Shown here: one piece after another, positions 61,241 to 64,000 of the stretch
How positions within the stretch are numbered: the first letter of the stretch is position 1
Layout of the letters: every line of letters starts with the position of its first letter
Source of the DNA: Paragyromitra xinjiangensis
Taxonomy: Eukaryota; Ascomycota; Pezizomycetes; Pezizales; Discinaceae
Direction: 5' to 3'
NCBI GenBank assembly: GCA_038503065.1
Contig: JBCAMK010000014.1
Coordinates: 1,054,001 to 1,118,000, forward strand
Length of the DNA: 64,000 bases
Position numbers and translations under genes: made by a program
The notes under the pieces: model-generated
Databases searched by the model: none
Told to the model about the DNA's origin: nothing
What the model saw: the letters and a program-made list of their open reading frames with translations, nothing else

Positions 61241-62680
61241 TCATTGTTCCACCATGATGTCTTTTTCAGTTCGGGAGAGGTCTGGGCGTGCAACACAGGA
61301 TCTGTCAGTGGCTTTATGTGTGCCACCACAGTTGATGCATTTGGGAGGCATGTGGGCGCAGGAGTCAGTGGCTCTGCAAGTCCCACAGAAGTGCTTGTTG
61401 GTAGCATGGTCGTGTCCACAGTAGGCACAGGCTGGCTTGGTGGAGGGGCATCTCTGGAACTTGTGTCCAAACTTTTGACAGTTAGAACATTGGTCACCAG
61501 GGCGTGCAGTCAAGTAGGCTCCGGTCCTGTGTCTTTGGCCAAAGATGAGGATTCCGTTTTTGATCAGTTTGTTGTACATGCTTTTGCTGGTGATGGCAAT
61601 CATCACCGAGCTGTGGGACTTTCCATTTCTCTTGTCAGGGTGGGTCATGTAGCGAGGAGGTGCTGCCAGTTTGAGATCACTGTTTTGGTATTCCAGTTCA
61701 TTTTGCAGGTCGCTCATGCCAGTACGATTGTCGGGGTATTCCATGATTGGGACTCCGTGGATGGCAACCTTGTGCCAGGACTCCTGTTTGGAGAGAAAGA
61801 GAGCTTTCTCATCGCTTTCCTTCACAACTTTCTCAATGGTGGCCTTGTGCAGGTCAAAGTCAGTGCTGGTGAATCCATTGCGAGTGTAGAGCAGGAGATT
61901 TGCTTTCAGGTTCCAGGAGATTCCTGAGATCTGGAGGCTTTCTGGTGCTTTGGCAGTCAGGAGTTCTTTGTTGATGGTGTTGCGCAGGACAAGGAGATTG
62001 AGGCTTTCTTCTTTCTGATCACCACTGCGTTGGACAATCATGTTCTTGGTGAGTTCTGGGGTTGGGGTTGTGGGGGTGTCAGTGTTGGCCTTTGCAGGCT
62101 TTCCATCTTTCGCCACAGTGGCCCAAGTCTTTGGTGCAGGAGGTGGAGGAGGGGGAGGAGGTGCTGGCGCGATTTCAGTTGCCTTTCCTTTTCCCTTGTT
62201 CTTCTTGGGTTGTTGGGGAGCGGTGGGGATTGTTGTTGCTGTGATTGCTGGTACGACAGGAGTTGCTTTCAGGGTGCGGTGGATTGAATCCACTTTCCCG
62301 ATCACAGTGTGGCTCATGGAGCCCAGGGAGGTTGAGATTTGGGTGGTGAGGTTGCTAACCATCATCTTAAGCTCAGCGATTTCCTTGTTCAGGTGTTCAT
62401 TCTGTGCCATGAGGTGCTGGTTGACGTCGTTTTGACTCATTGGGAGTGCAAAGTAGCTGGGAGTGCGTTTGGGAGGGGGAGCAGATTGCTGTTGGTTGCC
62501 AAAGGTTCTCTTTGACGGGCCAGCTGCGGATCTGGTCCTGGTCATTGGTTCTGGCTCGTAGGTGAGGTCAATTCCTCCCAAAGTGTTTCTAAATGATAGA
62601 GGATGTGTGGGGGAGTTGCCAGCTGAGGAGAAGAATGGTGGTGGGAGTGTAATCTTGCGAGCAAATGGTGCCGGGAGAGG
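61241..62680 (-). pseudogene. ORF1 of D, N-terminus cut off by F4
   Basis: An in-frame ATG lies at 62545 (MTRTRSAAGPSKRTFGN), but the frame is open upstream to the F4 junction at 62680 (APFARKITLPPPFFSS), so the native start is probably further 5' and lost. The layout is a coiled coil (NEHLNKEIAELKMMVSNL), a Lys/Pro-rich linker, a core with HKVAIHGVP and the knuckles CSNCQKFGHKFQRC, CAYCGHDHATNKHFC and CINCGGTHKATDRSC. The core aligns with the F ORF1 (RYMTHPDKRNGKSHSSV against [17 protein letters not shown]). The stop TGA overlaps the ORF2 ATG. Confidence 0.87.
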
Positions 62681-64000
62681 TTATTTATTTTTATTTATAT
62701 TTCATACTGCATGAATCCGAAACGGATATGGCATACATATAGAGAAAACCAAACAGAAAACAAAAACAAAACGCAACTAACTACCCGATTCCTCCCACTG
62801 GGTCCAACTCAGCCCTCTATGGCTATTCTTCAGTTAATGTATTAATACCCCGATCTAGTGTCCTCTCTCACAGGACAAGACTACCCTGGGCATTCTTCTT
62901 TCACCAGCACATGCTTTGTGCCTATAGCACGTCCCTCCAACAATCCGAGCACTGTCAAGGGAGATGAAGTCGTAAGGGTGGGGGGGAGACTTAGATTTGC
63001 ATGCGATTCTGTTGTTCGCTTGCAGCTAGTCTTGCTGCTGTGAGTTTGAGGCACTCGGGGGAGTTACCACGATGTTGTTCGCCACAGTTGGCGCAGCGGA
63101 GGATGGTGTGAAGGCAGGGAGATCCTTTGACATGGCAGGAAGGTTTGCCGCAGGTGTGTGTTGACACTGTATGAGGCCCAGCACAGATGGTACAGATAGG
63201 GGTCTTGCTGGTACAGCGCTGTTGGTGGTGGCCAAAGGCCAGGCAGTGGGTGCATTGGGTGTCCTGTCCAAAGCGAAGGTATTTGGAGACCTTGAGGCGG
63301 CGTCCGAAAAGGGAGAGCCCTCTCTCAAGGGCAGTGGTGGCAGGTTGTTTCCCCTGGATGGTAAGAACCATAGAAGAAGCCTGCTTGCCCTCTCTCTGCT
63401 CTGGTCTGGTGAGCCAGCGAGGGTCACGCATGAGGGTGGTGCCAGGGTTGAACTGTTCAACCTCTGACCTGATGTGTTGAAATCCTTCTTCGCCAGAAGG
63501 AATGGAGGTGGGTACGTTATGCAAAACAACCTGAAAAAGAGTGACTTCTTTCTCCAGGCTGTTGGCATTGGGGATGGTGGATCTCACAATCTCTTCAAGC
63601 TTTGATCTCTGCTTGAGGAGTGTGTCGGAGGTGGTGGTGGTGACAGCAATGAGCTGCACATGATGGGCAGGTGTAAATCGCACCTCTGCAATCAATGGGC
63701 TTTCTAGGGCTGCATTGACTGCATTGCGAATGGTGAGTGGGGTGACATCCTCAGGAAGGGGTAGACCATTCCTGGTGATAATGAGTGTGCGGTCACGTTT
63801 GGGGGGGCTGATGGGTGTTTTGGGGGCCTTGGAGGCCTTGGGGGCGGGTCTGGAAGCCTTTTTGGAGGCAACCTGGGCCCAGGAGTGTGGTGCAGGCGCT
63901 GGGGCAGCTGCTGGAGGTAGGGGGAGTGAGGCAGGACCAGAGGCAGAGGCAGAGGCCAAGATGGTAGTGAGGGCGCGTTTCTGCTCCAGATCTGCTACTT
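62681..64000 (-). mobile_element. ORF1-only LINE, copy F4 (5' part outside window)
   Basis: The tail (AATAAAAATAAATAA on its strand) starts at 62681 in D ORF1. Stem-loop 2 (62715-62727) and stem-loop 1 (62918-62930) follow, then the ORF1 C-terminus. It represents a third F subfamily, more diverged. The target duplication cannot be verified. Confidence 0.88.
62991..64000 (-). CDS. ORF1 protein of F4, C-terminal part
   Basis: The frame is open from the window edge ([16 protein letters not shown]) to the stop at 62991. It has the Pro/Ala linker, the core ([19 protein letters not shown] and [16 protein letters not shown]) and the knuckles CTHCLAFGHHQQRC, CTICAGPHTVSTHTC and CANCGEQHRGNSPEC. No defect is seen in the visible part. 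Confidence 0.9.
   Translation of the reverse strand, partial: VADLEQKRALTTILASASASGPASLPLPPAAAPAPAPHSWAQVASKKASRPAPKASKAPKTPISPPKRDRTLIITRNGLPLPEDVTPLTIRNAVNAALESPLIAEVRFTPAHHVQLIAVTTTTSDTLLKQRSKLEEIVRSTIPNANSLEKEVTLFQVVLHNVPTSIPSGEEGFQHIRSEVEQFNPGTTLMRDPRWLTRPEQREGKQASSMVLTIQGKQPATTALERGLSLFGRRLKVSKYLRFGQDTQCTHCLAFGHHQQRCTSKTPICTICAGPHTVSTHTCGKPSCHVKGSPCLHTILRCANCGEQHRGNSPECLKLTAARLAASEQQNRMQI

Larger units (their letters stand above)
52650..61244 (-). pseudogene. LINE ORF2 of D, split by F5 and F3, with one frameshift
   Basis: The ATG at 61244 overlaps the ORF1 stop (ATGA) and gives MIVQPNPHKIRLMQHNCQRN. Pieces are 61244-61152, 58891-57047 and 54714-52650. Endonuclease motifs are QEPF, GDFNAHHPLWDS, LDLAFSS and SDHE. 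RT motifs are KKAPGPDGIGF, AYRPVSLLNCLGK, MDVKGAYDFV, GIPQGSPTSP and the catalytic YVDD. RNase H motifs are YTDGS, AELYGIAKA, CDNHAAV and GNELADKLAK. The finger is CKCGFDNQTPQHLLLEC, followed by an acidic tail. One frame change near 53.9-54.0 kb, after LRVLSLPNTHP, separates RT from RNase H; this is the only internal defect besides the insertions. Confidence 0.9.
52225..62680 (-). mobile_element. LINE D (ORF1 + ORF2), hosting F3, F5 and F4
   Basis: This minus-strand LINE is clearly distinct from A, B and C. Its 3' end (AATAAATAAATAA tail at 52225) interrupts F2. ORF2 is split by F3 and F5, and ORF1 is cut near its N-terminus by F4 at 62681. Removing F5 and F3 with one target copy each restores the ORF2 frame exactly at both joints. 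Its 3' UTR has the same two stem-loops and tail as the F elements, so it is the likely source of their reverse transcriptase. Confidence 0.9.

Noticed and set aside
1..64000. CRISPR arrays, tRNA or rRNA genes, bacterial operons
   Set aside because: No regularly spaced repeats, cloverleaf with A/B boxes, or rRNA segments were seen. The repeated units are retrotransposons.

Overview
This window looks like a transposon graveyard from a filamentous fungus. I see no host gene, tRNA, rRNA or CRISPR. Nearly every base belongs to one of two element types. The first is non-LTR retrotransposons of the Tad1/I type: ORF1 with C-terminal zinc knuckles, and ORF2 with an APE-type endonuclease, reverse transcriptase, RNase H and a terminal CCHC-like finger. 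The second is a chromodomain Ty3/gypsy element with related solo LTRs. Fungal origin is inferred from this combination and is not proven; I cannot name the species. Family letters (A to G) are my own labels.

Layout. A 3' LINE fragment (G1, 1-1604) lies against a gypsy integrase gene. That gypsy pol frame is cut into four pieces (1610-1720, 3571-3792, 4497-5149, 50188-50331) and ends in a 3' LTR (50503-51235). The pieces rejoin in frame when the insertions are removed. The insertions are an ORF1-only LINE F1 (14-bp target duplication), a 704-bp solo LTR (5-bp duplication), and 45 kb of LINEs splitting the chromodomain. The 45-kb block is a minus-strand head-to-tail array E1-(deleted part)-C1-E2-C2, with the same 7-bp target gtgttgt at every preserved boundary. 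E1 is broken by a second LTR. That LTR holds a two-member array A1-A2 (boundary gcatgtgtat) and a three-member array B1-B2-B3 on the opposite strand (boundary ctagaggcag). A1 carries ORF1-only copy F6; A2 carries another solo LTR. A deletion near 37155 fuses B3 to C1.

After the 3' LTR comes a 233-bp unassigned stretch. Then ORF1-only copy F2 is split by a different LINE, D (52225-62680). D is itself invaded by three ORF1-only copies (F3, F5, F4).

Main biological point. Two ORF1-only (HAL1-like) LINE lineages sit beside ORF1+ORF2 LINEs with which they share 3' ends. F shares with D two 3' UTR stem-loops, one showing covariation, plus an AATAAATAAA-type tail. E shares with C the terminal 85 bp, the poly(A) tail, about 150 bp of 5' UTR and the insertion site. 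The inferred model is that F and E supply their own RNA-binding protein and borrow the reverse transcriptase of D and C. Most copies are disabled; A1 and A2 ORF2 and F1 and F5 ORF1 are intact frames, and F3 and F6 are nearly identical, suggesting recent movement.
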